A DNA stretch of 64,000 bases from NCBI RefSeq assembly GCF_943371865.1, contig NZ_CALRWL010000006.1, forward strand, positions 62,001-126,000, written 5' to 3'. Below, in pieces: positions 1-8,014 of this stretch. The translations under genes were made by a program, and so were the position numbers. The stretch comes from Azorhizobium sp943371865 (GTDB lineage: Bacteria > Pseudomonadota > Alphaproteobacteria > Rhizobiales > Xanthobacteraceae). The number at the start of each line of letters is the position of its first letter. The stretch's first letter is position 1. Under the pieces are notes generated by a model that saw only the letters and a list, made by a program, of their open reading frames with translations, did not search any database and was not told where the DNA came from.

Positions 1-872
1 TCTTCACCCAGACCAACCAGTATCGGGTGATCCTGGAGGCGGACCCCACGCTTCGGGCGGGCCTCAAGGCACTGGAGGATGTGCATCTGCCCTCCTCCGG
101 CGGCGGGCAGGTGCCCTTGTCGGCCATCGCCACCATCACCGAGCGCCCGGCGCCGCTGCAGATCAGCCACCTCAGCCAATTTCCGGCCATCACCGTGTCG
201 TTCAACCTCGCCCCCGACGTGGCGCTGGGCGCGGCGGTGGAGGCGGTGCAGCGGGCGGAAGCGGAGATCGGCATGCCGCGCAGCATCACCACCGCCTTCC
301 AGGGCGCGGCGCTGGCGTTCCAGGGGGCGCTGAGCAACCAGCTGCTGCTGATCCTGGCGGCCATCGTCACGGTCTATGTGGTGCTGGGGGTGCTCTATGA
401 GAGCTACATCCACCCCATCACCATCCTCTCCACTCTGCCCTCCGCCAGCGTCGGCGCGCTGCTGGCGCTGATGGCCACCGGCGGGCAGTTGGACATCATC
501 GGCATCATCGGCATCATTCTTTTGATCGGCATTGTGAAGAAGAATGCCATCATGATGATCGACTTCGCCTTGGATGCGGAGCGCACGCAAGGCCTGGCGC
601 CGCGCGAGGCGATCTATCAGGCCTGCCTGCTGCGGTTCCGGCCCATCCTCATGACCACAATGGCCGCCATTCTCGGCGCCGTGCCGCTGGTGCTGGGCTC
701 GGGCGCCGGATCTGAATTGCGGGCGCCGCTGGGGGTGGCGATCATCGGCGGGCTGGTGGCCAGCCAGATCCTCACCCTGTTCACCACGCCGGTGATCTAT
801 CTGGCCTTCGACCGCCTCGCCAAGCGCGTCGCCCGCCTCACCGGGGCGGCGCCGACGGAGGCGACGCGGTGA
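1..872 (+). CDS. RND efflux permease, C-terminal part (MdtB-type), cut by window start
   Basis: This is the C-terminal end of an inner-membrane RND multidrug efflux permease. The reading frame is open from base 3 and begins inside the family motif QTNQYRVILE, so the true start lies upstream. Visible landmarks are the second periplasmic porter segment, then transmembrane segments with LYESYIHP, the IIGIILLIGIVKKNAIMMIDFA helix and the terminal GGLVASQILTLFTTPVIYL helix. These are typical of MdtB/MuxB. The next permease gene overlaps it by 4 bp (GTGA), so the two are translationally coupled and probably form a heteromeric MdtBC-like pump. The periplasmic adaptor is expected just outside the window. 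Substrates cannot be read from the sequence. Confidence 0.93.
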   Translation, partial: FTQTNQYRVILEADPTLRAGLKALEDVHLPSSGGGQVPLSAIATITERPAPLQISHLSQFPAITVSFNLAPDVALGAAVEAVQRAEAEIGMPRSITTAFQGAALAFQGALSNQLLLILAAIVTVYVVLGVLYESYIHPITILSTLPSASVGALLALMATGGQLDIIGIIGIILLIGIVKKNAIMMIDFALDAERTQGLAPREAIYQACLLRFRPILMTTMAAILGAVPLVLGSGAGSELRAPLGVAIIGGLVASQILTLFTTPVIYLAFDRLAKRVARLTGAAPTEATR

Positions 873-3800
873 ACATCTCCGCGCCGTTCATCCGCCGCTC
901 GGTGGCGACCACGCTGCTGACGCTGGGGCTGGCGCTGGCGGGGGCGCTGGCCTTTTTCAAATTGCCGGTGGCGCCGCTGCCGCAGGTGGACATTCCCACC
1001 ATCATGGTCAGCGCCTCCATGCCCGGCGCCAGCCCCGACACCATGGCGGCCACGGTGGCGACGCCGCTGGAGCGGCATCTGGGGCAGATCGCCGACATCA
1101 GCGAGATCACCTCCACCAGCACGCTGGGCTCCACCCGCATCACGCTGCAGTTCGGCCTCTCCCGCGACATCGACGGCGCCGCCCGCGACGTCCAGGCGGC
1201 CATCAATGCGGCGCGGGCCGATCTGCCGGCGGCGCTCCGCACCAACCCCACCTATCGCAAGGTCAATCCCGCCGACGCGCCGATCATGATCCTGGCGCTG
1301 ACCTCCAACACGCTCAGCCGCGGCCAGCTCTATGACAGCGCCGCCACGGTGCTGCAGCAGAAGCTCTCCCAGGTGCAGGGCATCGGCCAGGTGACCATCG
1401 GCGGCTCGTCGCTGCCGGCGGTGCGGGTGGAGATCAATCCGCATGCGCTGTCGCAATATGGCATCGGCCTGGAGGATGTGCGGGCGGCGCTGTCCGCCGC
1501 CAATGCCAATGCCCCCAAAGGCGCCATCGAGGCCGGCGACCGGCGCTGGCAGATCTACACCAACGACCAGGCCCGCGAGGCCTCAGCCTATCGCTCGCTG
1601 GTGATCGCCTATCGCAACGGCGCGCCGGTGCGGCTGTCAGACGTGGCGACCGTCGAGGACTCGGTGGAGAGCGTGCGCAATGAGGGCCTGTCCGACGGCA
1701 AGCCCTCGGTGCTGATCATCCTGGCCCGCGAGCCCGGCGCCAACATCATCGAGACCGTGGAGCGGGTGAAGGCGGCGCTGCCGGAACTGCGCGCCTCCAT
1801 CCCCGCCGACATCGACGTCGCCATCGCCCAGGACCGCACCGCCTCCATCCGCGCCTCCCTGGACGATGTGGAGCGCTCGCTGGTGATCGCGGTGGTGCTG
1901 GTGGTGGTGGTGGTGTTCGCCTTCCTGCGCGATGCCCGCGCGGCGCTGATCCCGTGCGTGGCGGTGCCGGTGTCGCTGCTGGGCAGCTTCGCGGCCATGT
2001 ACATGCTGGGCTACAGCCTGGACAATTTCTCGCTGATGGCCCTGACCATCGCCACCGGCTTCGTGGTGGATGACGCCATCGTGGTGGTGGAGAATGTGTC
2101 GCGCCATGTGGAAGCGGGCATGGCGCGCATGGAGGCCGCGCTCCTGGGCGCCAAGGAGGTGGGCTTCACCGTCCTGTCCATGACCCTGTCGCTGATCGCG
2201 GTGTTCATCCCCCTGCTGCTCATGGGCGGCATCGTCGGGCGGTTCTTCCGGGAATTCTCGGTGACGCTGTCGGTGACGGTGCTGGTCTCGCTGCTGGTCT
2301 CGCTCACCACCACCCCCATGATGTGCGCCTATCTGCTGCGGGAAAAGCACGAGGAACGCCCCCCCGGCCGCATCGGCCGCGCGGCGGGACGGGTCTATGC
2401 GGGCGTGCTGCGGATCTATGGGGTGTCGCTGGACTGGGCGCTGCGCCATTCGGTGCTGGTGCTGATCCTGCTGGCGCTGACCATCGCGCTGAACGTGCAT
2501 CTGTTCCGCATCATCCCCAAGGGCTTCTTCCCGCAGCAGGACATCGGCCAGTTGGTGGGCGGCATCCAGGCCGACCAGAGCATCTCGTTCCAGTTGATGC
2601 GGCAGAAGCTGGCGCGGTTCGTGGCCATCATCCGCGCCGATCCGGCGGTGGACAATGTGGTGGGCTATACGGGGGGCGGGCAGACCAATTCTGGCTATGT
2701 GTTCGTCTCGCTCAAGCCGCTGGCTGAGCGCGACGCCTCCGCCGATCAGGTGATCGCCCGGCTGCGCGGCAAGCTCTCCGGCGTGCCGGGAGCGAGCCTC
2801 TATCTCCAGGCCATGCAGGATGTGCGCGCCGGCGGGCGCCAGTCCAATGCCCAGTACCAGTTCACCTTGCAAAGCGACGATCTGGCGGCGCTGCGGCTGT
2901 GGACGCCCAAGATCACCGAGGCGCTGCAGCACATTCCCGAACTGGCGGACGTGAATTCCGACACCCAGGAAAAGGGCCTGGAGGTGGATCTCGACATCGA
3001 TCGCGACACCGCCGCCAAGCTGGGGCTCACCATGAGCCAGATCAGCAACACGCTCTATGACGCCTTCGGCCAGCGCCAGGTCTCCACCATCTATGCGCCG
3101 CTGAACCAGTATCATGTGGTCATGGAGGTGGCCCCCGCTTACTGGCAGGATCCGCGCACCCTCGACGACATCCGCATCAGCACCAGCGGCGGCGCTTTGG
3201 CCGGGGCCGCGTCCACTGCCGCGGTCGCCGCCGCAGCCGCCAGCACCGGCGATCTGGCGGCGGATGCGGTGCGCAATGCCAATACCAATCGCCTCGCCAA
3301 TACCACCCGCTCCGGCGCCTCCACCGGGGCAGCGGTGAGCACGCGGTTCGCGCCCTCGGTGCCGCTGTCGGCCTTTGCCACCTTCGGCCCCGGCGGAACG
3401 CCGCTGGCGGTGAACCACCAGGGCCTGTTCGCCGCGTCAACGCTGTCGTTCAACCTGCCTGAGGGCAAGACCTTGGGCGAGGCGGTGGAAGCCATCCACC
3501 GCACCATGGTGGAGATCGGCGTGCCGTCCTCCATCCATGGCACCTTCCAGGGCACGGCGAAACTGTTCCAGCAGTCGCTCAACAGCCAGCCGCTGCTGAT
3601 CCTGCTGGCGCTCGCCACGGTCTATGTGGTGCTGGGCATTCTCTATGAGAGCTTCGTGCACCCTATCACCATCCTCTCCACCTTGCCTTCGGCGGGTCTG
3701 GGGGCGGTGCTGGCGCTGATCGTCTGCCGCACGGAATTCAGCCTGATCGCCATGATCGGCGTGATCCTGCTGATCGGCATCGTCAAGAAGAATGCCATCA

Positions 3801-4120
3801 TGATGGTGGACTTCGCCTTGGATGCGGAGCGCACCCGCGGCCTTGCCCCGGCCCAGGCCATTCGCGAGGCCTGCATGCAGCGCTTCCGGCCGATCCTGAT
3901 GACCACGCTGGCGGCGGTGTTCGGCGCCCTGCCTTTGGCGCTGGCCAGCGGCACCGGCGCCGAACTGCGCCAGCCGCTGGGCATTTCCATCATCGGCGGC
4001 CTGCTGGTGAGCCAGTTGCTGACGCTCTATTCCACGCCCGTGGTCTATCTGGCGCTGGACCGGCTGCGGCGGCGCGACCGGCGGGTGACGGGCGCCCCGC
4101 GCCCGCAGCCGGCGGAATAA
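869..4120 (+). CDS. RND multidrug efflux permease, MdtC/MuxC type
   Basis: Complete 1083-residue RND permease, predicted to pump drugs by proton antiport as the partner of the preceding permease. The GTG start overlaps the upstream stop. The N-terminal helix and PLPQVDIPTIMV segment, the GFVVDDAIVVVEN helix with its paired acidic residues (proton relay), and the C-terminal VVLGILYESFVHP and GIVKKNAIMMVDFALD helices are all present. It is about 58 residues longer than I recall for MdtC (about 1025). The excess matches an Ala/Ser/Thr-rich stretch at roughly residues 772-827 in the second periplasmic region, between SGGALAG and RFAPSVPLS. Family assignment is firm. MdtC rather than MdtB is inferred from gene order. 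Confidence 0.95.
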   Translation: MNISAPFIRRSVATTLLTLGLALAGALAFFKLPVAPLPQVDIPTIMVSASMPGASPDTMAATVATPLERHLGQIADISEITSTSTLGSTRITLQFGLSRDIDGAARDVQAAINAARADLPAALRTNPTYRKVNPADAPIMILALTSNTLSRGQLYDSAATVLQQKLSQVQGIGQVTIGGSSLPAVRVEINPHALSQYGIGLEDVRAALSAANANAPKGAIEAGDRRWQIYTNDQAREASAYRSLVIAYRNGAPVRLSDVATVEDSVESVRNEGLSDGKPSVLIILAREPGANIIETVERVKAALPELRASIPADIDVAIAQDRTASIRASLDDVERSLVIAVVLVVVVVFAFLRDARAALIPCVAVPVSLLGSFAAMYMLGYSLDNFSLMALTIATGFVVDDAIVVVENVSRHVEAGMARMEAALLGAKEVGFTVLSMTLSLIAVFIPLLLMGGIVGRFFREFSVTLSVTVLVSLLVSLTTTPMMCAYLLREKHEERPPGRIGRAAGRVYAGVLRIYGVSLDWALRHSVLVLILLALTIALNVHLFRIIPKGFFPQQDIGQLVGGIQADQSISFQLMRQKLARFVAIIRADPAVDNVVGYTGGGQTNSGYVFVSLKPLAERDASADQVIARLRGKLSGVPGASLYLQAMQDVRAGGRQSNAQYQFTLQSDDLAALRLWTPKITEALQHIPELADVNSDTQEKGLEVDLDIDRDTAAKLGLTMSQISNTLYDAFGQRQVSTIYAPLNQYHVVMEVAPAYWQDPRTLDDIRISTSGGALAGAASTAAVAAAAASTGDLAADAVRNANTNRLANTTRSGASTGAAVSTRFAPSVPLSAFATFGPGGTPLAVNHQGLFAASTLSFNLPEGKTLGEAVEAIHRTMVEIGVPSSIHGTFQGTAKLFQQSLNSQPLLILLALATVYVVLGILYESFVHPITILSTLPSAGLGAVLALIVCRTEFSLIAMIGVILLIGIVKKNAIMMVDFALDAERTRGLAPAQAIREACMQRFRPILMTTLAAVFGALPLALASGTGAELRQPLGISIIGGLLVSQLLTLYSTPVVYLALDRLRRRDRRVTGAPRPQPAE

Positions 4121-4191
4121 CTCTCATCTATTGATAGAGAACGCGTTATCCGATCAGCTGGCGATGCAAGCGGATCGGCGCGTGCTCTGGG

Positions 4192-4698
4192 TCACCGGTT
4201 CAGCCACCACACCCCGGCATTGACCGCGCTGGCGAACCCCACCCATACGGCCAGCGGCACCAGGCACCAGGCCGCCAGCGCATCCACCCGGCGGAAGGCG
4301 AAGATGGTGGTGAGGATCACCAGCCATTGCGGGATGATGTTCACCAGCCCGAGCATGGGGCTGTGCAGATAGAAGAACATCCACGACCAGGCGGCGTTCA
4401 GCACCAGCATGACGAAGAACACGGTCAGCGCCCGCCCCCGGCCCGGCGTGCCCGCCGGGGCGCTCAGGATGCGCCACACCGCATAGGCCATCAGCCCGAA
4501 CAGCGCGGTCCACATGGGTCCGAAGATCCAGTTGGGCGGATTGTAGAAGGGCTTGGCCAGGCCCGCATACCAGGGGGCCAGATTGGGAAAGGTGGCGATC
4601 TGCCCCAGCACCGAGGCCGCCACCACGGGCAGGATCGCCAGGGACAGATTGCGCAAGCCGGTGGGGGACAGGAGCGGGGGACGTTCAACCATGGCCAT
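4192..4698 (-). CDS. tspO: TspO/MBR family tryptophan-rich sensory protein
   Basis: A 168-residue integral membrane protein of the TspO/MBR family. These proteins bind tetrapyrroles and dampen pigment, porphyrin or oxidative-stress responses. Five hydrophobic segments are visible, with family motifs WYAGLAKPFYNPP near residue 43, WSWMFFYLHSP and a final VWVGFASAVNAGVWWLN. The ATG at 4698 has a good GAGGAG-like site just upstream; the ATG two codons later is an alternative. It converges on the efflux gene and faces away from the DUF2177 gene. Its position next to the ChrR-type stress genes suggests a role in the same photo-oxidative response, although I did not find the TGATCC-type promoter in front of it. 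Confidence 0.9.
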   Translation of the reverse strand: MAMVERPPLLSPTGLRNLSLAILPVVAASVLGQIATFPNLAPWYAGLAKPFYNPPNWIFGPMWTALFGLMAYAVWRILSAPAGTPGRGRALTVFFVMLVLNAAWSWMFFYLHSPMLGLVNIIPQWLVILTTIFAFRRVDALAAWCLVPLAVWVGFASAVNAGVWWLNR

Positions 4699-4728
4699 GC
4701 TCTCCTCGCGGTGCCCAGGGTCCGCAGA

Positions 4729-4748
4729 GCCCGATCATTGAATCGGGC
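4729..4748. repeat. Inverted repeat in the tspO leader
   Basis: GCCCGAT (4729-4735) and ATCGGGC (4742-4748) flank a 6-base loop. It lies about 31 bases upstream of the tspO start, within its probable 5' leader. It could be an operator or an mRNA hairpin. No U-tract follows, so it is not an obvious terminator. Confidence 0.45.
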
Positions 4749-4888
4749 GCTCTTCTATAAAGACGATGGTGTGCGCCGAACAGCATGCACCGAACAAGAC
4801 CTAAGTCATTGTTTTATCGCAATTCCAGACACGACGCGGCGGTCGGGTGGCTGGACGGGCGCTCAGGGCCGGGCCGAACGCACATCCG

Positions 4889-4914
4889 TGATCCGGCGGC
4901 GAACGGCCGCCGTA
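4889..4914 (+). promoter_or_regulatory. Candidate ECF sigma (RpoE/ChrR-type) promoter for DUF2177
   Basis: TGATCC at 4889-4894 is followed after exactly 14 bases by GCCGTA at 4909-4914, 40 bp before the DUF2177 start. The same two boxes with the same spacing occur twice more, in the chrR/FAD-oxidoreductase divergent region. As I recall it, the alphaproteobacterial RpoE (ECF11) promoter has a TGATCC -35 box and a TAAGA-like -10 box. The -10 here reads GTACCAGA, a poorer match than the 7938 site. Confidence 0.55.
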
Positions 4915-4954
4915 CCAGATCCCATGGGCGCAACCGACGCGCCGAGGAGACATC

Positions 4955-5371
4955 ATGTCCTTTTATGTGCTCGCCTATGTGGCCACGGCCCTCGTGTTCT
5001 TCGGCATCGATGCGGTGTGGCTCACGGTCATGGGCACCGCCTTCTACCGTCCCATGATGGGCGACATGGTGCTGGACAAGTTCCGCGCCGCCCCGGCCAT
5101 CGCTTTCTATCTGATCTATGTGGCCGGCATCGTGGTGTTCGCCATCGCCCCCGCGCTCGCCTCGGGCAAATGGACCACCGCCCTGGTGTTCGGCGCCTTC
5201 TTCGGCTTCTGCGCCTATGCCACCTATGATTTGACCAATCAGGCCACCCTGAAGGCTTGGCCGCTGGCGCTGACCCTGGTGGATCTCGCTTGGGGCACCG
5301 TGCTGACCGCCGCCGCCGCGAGCCTGGGCTATGTCATCGCCCGCGCCATTCATGGCGCCTGGCTGTCCTGA
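4955..5371 (+). CDS. DUF2177 family membrane protein
   Basis: A 138-residue protein with four predicted membrane helices and the family pattern FFGIDAVWLTVMGTAFYRP near the N terminus, then ATYDLTNQATLK and a helix containing LVDLAWG. The molecular function of DUF2177 is unknown. The family recurs in alphaproteobacterial singlet-oxygen stress regulons, usually with DUF1295, DUF1365, COG2907 and CFA synthase, all of which are present here. The ATG follows a GAGGAG Shine-Dalgarno, and a TGATCC-type candidate promoter lies 40 bp upstream. Its 3' end overlaps the convergent DUF1295 gene by 22 bp. Confidence 0.9.
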   Translation: MSFYVLAYVATALVFFGIDAVWLTVMGTAFYRPMMGDMVLDKFRAAPAIAFYLIYVAGIVVFAIAPALASGKWTTALVFGAFFGFCAYATYDLTNQATLKAWPLALTLVDLAWGTVLTAAAASLGYVIARAIHGAWLS

Positions 5372-6168
5372 CGGGCGGGACCGGGAAAGAACGCATTGAC
5401 CCGGGCCTGATAGGCCCGGAACGCCTCCCCCCGCGAGCGCAGCATATGCTCTTCCAGCGGCGGGATTCCGGAGATGTGCACCAGCAGCGCATACATGAAG
5501 GCCGGCCCGGTCAGGGCGAGCCAACCCCAGGGATAAGTGCCGACGCCATTGAGCGCGATCACCGCATAGGCCAGCCAGCCCAGCCACTGGAAGAAGTAGT
5601 TGGGATGGCGCGACACGCCCCAAAGGCCCACGTCGCACACCTTGCCCCGATTGCCGGGGTCGGCGCGAAATCGGGTCAATTGCCGGTCCGCCACGCCTTC
5701 GCCGAGCACGGCGACCAGCAGCACGCCCACGCCCACCGCGTCCAGCACGCCGAGGCCGGGGGCCGGGTTGCGGGCCGCCACCAGGATGGACACCACCAGC
5801 AGAAAGGCGCTGGCCGCCTGGATTTGCAGAAACAGGAACAATTGGGTCCGCGCATCCTCGCCCCATTTGTCCCGCAGGTTCGCATAGCGCGGATCATCGC
5901 CGCCGCCTTGGGTGCGCACGGCGATGTGGATGCCGAGCCGCAGTGCCCACAGCGCCACCAGCCCCGCCACCATGATTTGCCGGGCGCTGATCCCCGATGA
6001 TCCGGCCACCGGCACCAGGGCGGCGGCCACGCCCACCACGCCCACGGTGAGGGACCAGATGCTGTCCACCCAGCCCGATTGGCCGGTGGATTCCGCGATG
6101 GCCCAGGCGGCGGTCATGAGCAGCGCGCAGGCGAGCGCCAGAGCCAGGATCAAGATTGGATAACTCAT
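5350..6168 (-). CDS. DUF1295 (steroid 5-alpha-reductase-like) membrane protein
   Basis: A 272-residue polytopic membrane protein. I place the start at the ATG at 6168 (MSYPILIL), which overlaps the upstream hydrolase stop as ATGA. The C-terminal motif VSRHPNYFFQWLGWLAYA is the signature of DUF1295, which resembles the C terminus of steroid 5-alpha reductases and isoprenylcysteine methyltransferases. The fold implies an NAD(P)H-dependent reductase or a methyltransferase acting on lipids or isoprenoids, but the substrate is unknown. It is the third gene of chrR-hydrolase-DUF1295, so it should be induced with the stress regulon. It overlaps DUF2177 tail to tail by 22 bp. Confidence 0.88.
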   Translation of the reverse strand: MSYPILILALALACALLMTAAWAIAESTGQSGWVDSIWSLTVGVVGVAAALVPVAGSSGISARQIMVAGLVALWALRLGIHIAVRTQGGGDDPRYANLRDKWGEDARTQLFLFLQIQAASAFLLVVSILVAARNPAPGLGVLDAVGVGVLLVAVLGEGVADRQLTRFRADPGNRGKVCDVGLWGVSRHPNYFFQWLGWLAYAVIALNGVGTYPWGWLALTGPAFMYALLVHISGIPPLEEHMLRSRGEAFRAYQARVNAFFPGPARQDSQAP

Positions 6169-7031
6169 GCGTGCGCCTGCTGGGAGTGAAGCGGGGCAAG
6201 CCACGCCGGGGAATGACGGGTCACGGCGGTGATGAACTGGGCCACGTCTCGGGTCACCGGCGCCAGGGGCCGCAACAGCGGCGAGATCGCGCCGAGAAGG
6301 GTGGCGTGTCCGACGCGATCATAGGTCTGGACCTCCGCATGCCCCCCGGCGGCGTGGATGCGGGCGGCCAGGCGCACTGCATTTCCGGGGTCCACCACCG
6401 TGTCCACCCGCCCGGTGGCCAGCCAGGCCGGCGGCGCGGTGCCATCCACGAACCGGATCGGCTGGCTCTCGGGCCACCGGCTTTCCGGCCCGAAGATGGA
6501 TTTCAGCACCGCGGTGCGCAGGGGCAGAAAATCATAGGGACCGGCAAGCCCCACCATGCCGCGCAAATCCCGTCCGGGAACCAGCCCGTAGGCGCCCAAC
6601 CATTGCCGGTCAAAGCTCAGCATGGCCGCCAGATGCGCCCCGGCGGAATGGCCCATGAGCACCATCCGGTCCGGGTCGCCGCCAAAGGTGCCGATCTGGC
6701 CGCGCACCCATTGCACGGCGCGGGCGCCATCCTCCAGGAAGGTGGGAAAGCGGACCTCCGGATGGACGCGGTAATCGGGGATGACCGTAACGAAGCCCTG
6801 CGCCGCCAACGCCGCGCCGACGAAGCGATACAGCGCGCGATCGCCTTCCACCCAGCCGCCGCCATAGAAGAACACCACCACCGGGGCCGGCGGACGGCCC
6901 CGCATGTGCGGGCGGTAGATGTCGAGGCTTTGGCGCGGCCCCGGACCATAGGGCACGCTCCGGGTTTCGCAGTGCCGGCCCATACCGCCGAGCGCGTTGA
7001 GAAGCCCCAGGGGAGACAGCACGCGCCCCAC
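6165..7031 (-). CDS. Alpha/beta hydrolase (BD-FAE/kynurenine formamidase-like esterase)
   Basis: A 288-residue alpha/beta hydrolase, predicted to cleave an ester or amide in the cytoplasm. The nucleophile elbow is GHSAGAH, and FFYGGGW takes the place of the usual HGGGW oxyanion-hole motif, with Tyr for His. Near the end, a conserved Asp in GRVDTVVDP and His in RVGHATL complete the triad. The frame stays open into the upstream gene, but GTG at 7031 has a clear AGGAG seven bases away and gives a normal length. It starts 38 bp after chrR and overlaps DUF1295 by 4 bp, so it is the middle gene of a stress operon. The substrate is unknown. Confidence 0.85.
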   Translation of the reverse strand: MGRVLSPLGLLNALGGMGRHCETRSVPYGPGPRQSLDIYRPHMRGRPPAPVVVFFYGGGWVEGDRALYRFVGAALAAQGFVTVIPDYRVHPEVRFPTFLEDGARAVQWVRGQIGTFGGDPDRMVLMGHSAGAHLAAMLSFDRQWLGAYGLVPGRDLRGMVGLAGPYDFLPLRTAVLKSIFGPESRWPESQPIRFVDGTAPPAWLATGRVDTVVDPGNAVRLAARIHAAGGHAEVQTYDRVGHATLLGAISPLLRPLAPVTRDVAQFITAVTRHSPAWLAPLHSQQAHA

Positions 7032-7069
7032 TCCTCGTCTCCTGTGCGCGGCCACGGCGGGATGCCGGA

Positions 7070-7714
7070 TCAGAGCCGGACGAAGGGCTGCAACAGGTGC
7101 CCGATCATCCCGTGCAGGCGCATCTGTCCCTCCATGGCGATGATGCAGACGCATTCGCCATCGGGGTCGACGATGGGCTGATGGTCCACCTCGCTGTCCG
7201 CCTCGGAGAAATCGCCGGGCCCATAGCGGCTGCGCCCATCGGAGAACGAGCCTGACAGAACCAAGGTGAACTCGCGGCCGGTGTGGCCATGCTCGGGAAT
7301 CTTGGTGTTGGGGGCGATGCGCAGCAGCCGCGCGGTGGCCTTGGGTTGATCGGGCACGATCACCCGGCAGCTCCACACCCCCGGCCCCTGCCACCACCAG
7401 CGGCCGAAGTCATAGGCCCGCAGGCTCGCCGGCAGATCGACACCGCCGGGCTGGCGGCGCGGAGTCCGGCGGGGCCGCGGCAGCGGCGCCGGCTGGTCGA
7501 GACGGGTCTCCACACGGGCTAGGGCCTGGGGCGAGAGATCCGTGGGCGGCAAGTCATCCAGCAGCGCCCCGCCGGCCACCCGAAAGGCCGCAAGCCGGGC
7601 GCGACAGGGGGCGCAGGTCGCCAGATGGCTCTCCGTCACCACCGCCGGCCCCGCCTCCAGCGTGCCGGCGGCATAGCAGAGCAAGGTCTCGTCGCTGGGA
7701 TGATGCCCGATCAC
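7070..7714 (-). CDS. chrR: ChrR-type zinc anti-sigma factor with cupin domain
   Basis: A 214-residue homologue of ChrR, which holds the ECF sigma factor RpoE inactive until singlet oxygen or peroxides trigger release. The N-terminal zinc anti-sigma domain has His5, His30, Cys34 and Cys37 (HLATCAPC), matching the ChrR ligand spacing. The C-terminal cupin has HGHTGREFTLVL (HxHxxxE) and a later His in VDHQP. The start is a GTG at 7714, just before IGHHPSDETLL; longer upstream versions lack family similarity. No sigma factor gene is next to it, which is unusual because rpoE normally precedes chrR. A candidate RpoE-type promoter at 7899-7924 faces it. Confidence 0.9.
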   Translation of the reverse strand: MIGHHPSDETLLCYAAGTLEAGPAVVTESHLATCAPCRARLAAFRVAGGALLDDLPPTDLSPQALARVETRLDQPAPLPRPRRTPRRQPGGVDLPASLRAYDFGRWWWQGPGVWSCRVIVPDQPKATARLLRIAPNTKIPEHGHTGREFTLVLSGSFSDGRSRYGPGDFSEADSEVDHQPIVDPDGECVCIIAMEGQMRLHGMIGHLLQPFVRL

Positions 7715-7898
7715 GCCGCCTCTCCCATCCAGACCCGCGACGGGGTTGCGCCCGATCCCGGCTTTGCCTCGAAACGCACACGCGCTGCGGTATCCTGTTG
7801 CATCTGTCTTTTCGCGCCTCATCGCCCCCGGACACGCGCCGCGTCCCGACCGGAGCGGGGGCGGTGCAGAGCGGGAAGGATCTGTTCCTGAGGCGTTC

Positions 7899-7924
7899 TA
7901 CGGCCCCTGCAACGACTTGGATCA
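7899..7924 (-). promoter_or_regulatory. Candidate RpoE/ChrR-type promoter, leftward (chrR operon)
   Basis: On the minus strand TGATCC (7924-7919) is followed after 14 bases by GCCGTA (7904-7899), then GAAC. Box sequences and spacing match those of the oppositely oriented site at 7938. The two -35 boxes are only 13 bp apart, so two polymerases could compete. It would transcribe chrR, the hydrolase and DUF1295 after a leader of roughly 180 nt. Confidence 0.55.
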
Positions 7925-7937
7925 AAGCTGAATGGGG

Positions 7938-7963
7938 TGATCCACCGTACGTCACCTGCCGTA
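7938..7963 (+). promoter_or_regulatory. Candidate RpoE/ChrR-type promoter, rightward (FAD-DUF1365-cfa operon)
   Basis: TGATCC at 7938-7943, 14 bases, GCCGTA at 7958-7963 and then AGAC give TGATCC-N18-TAAGA. This is the best match in the window to the -35/-10 pair I recall for alphaproteobacterial RpoE. It lies about 50 bp before the ATG of the FAD-dependent oxidoreductase, the first of three stress genes. Confidence 0.7.
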
Positions 7964-8014
7964 AGACTCTCTCGACGACGCGTTTGGTATCTCACGCTTT
8001 TTAGAGGTTTTCGC

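Noticed and set aside
4699..4954. A possible small gene between tspO and DUF2177
   Set aside because: Open frames there have no motif, no good ribosome site and overlap the candidate promoter and hairpin.
5350..5371. Possible frameshift or fusion where DUF2177 and DUF1295 meet
   Set aside because: The genes are convergent, each has a full-length family match and its own stop; it is a simple 22-bp tail overlap.
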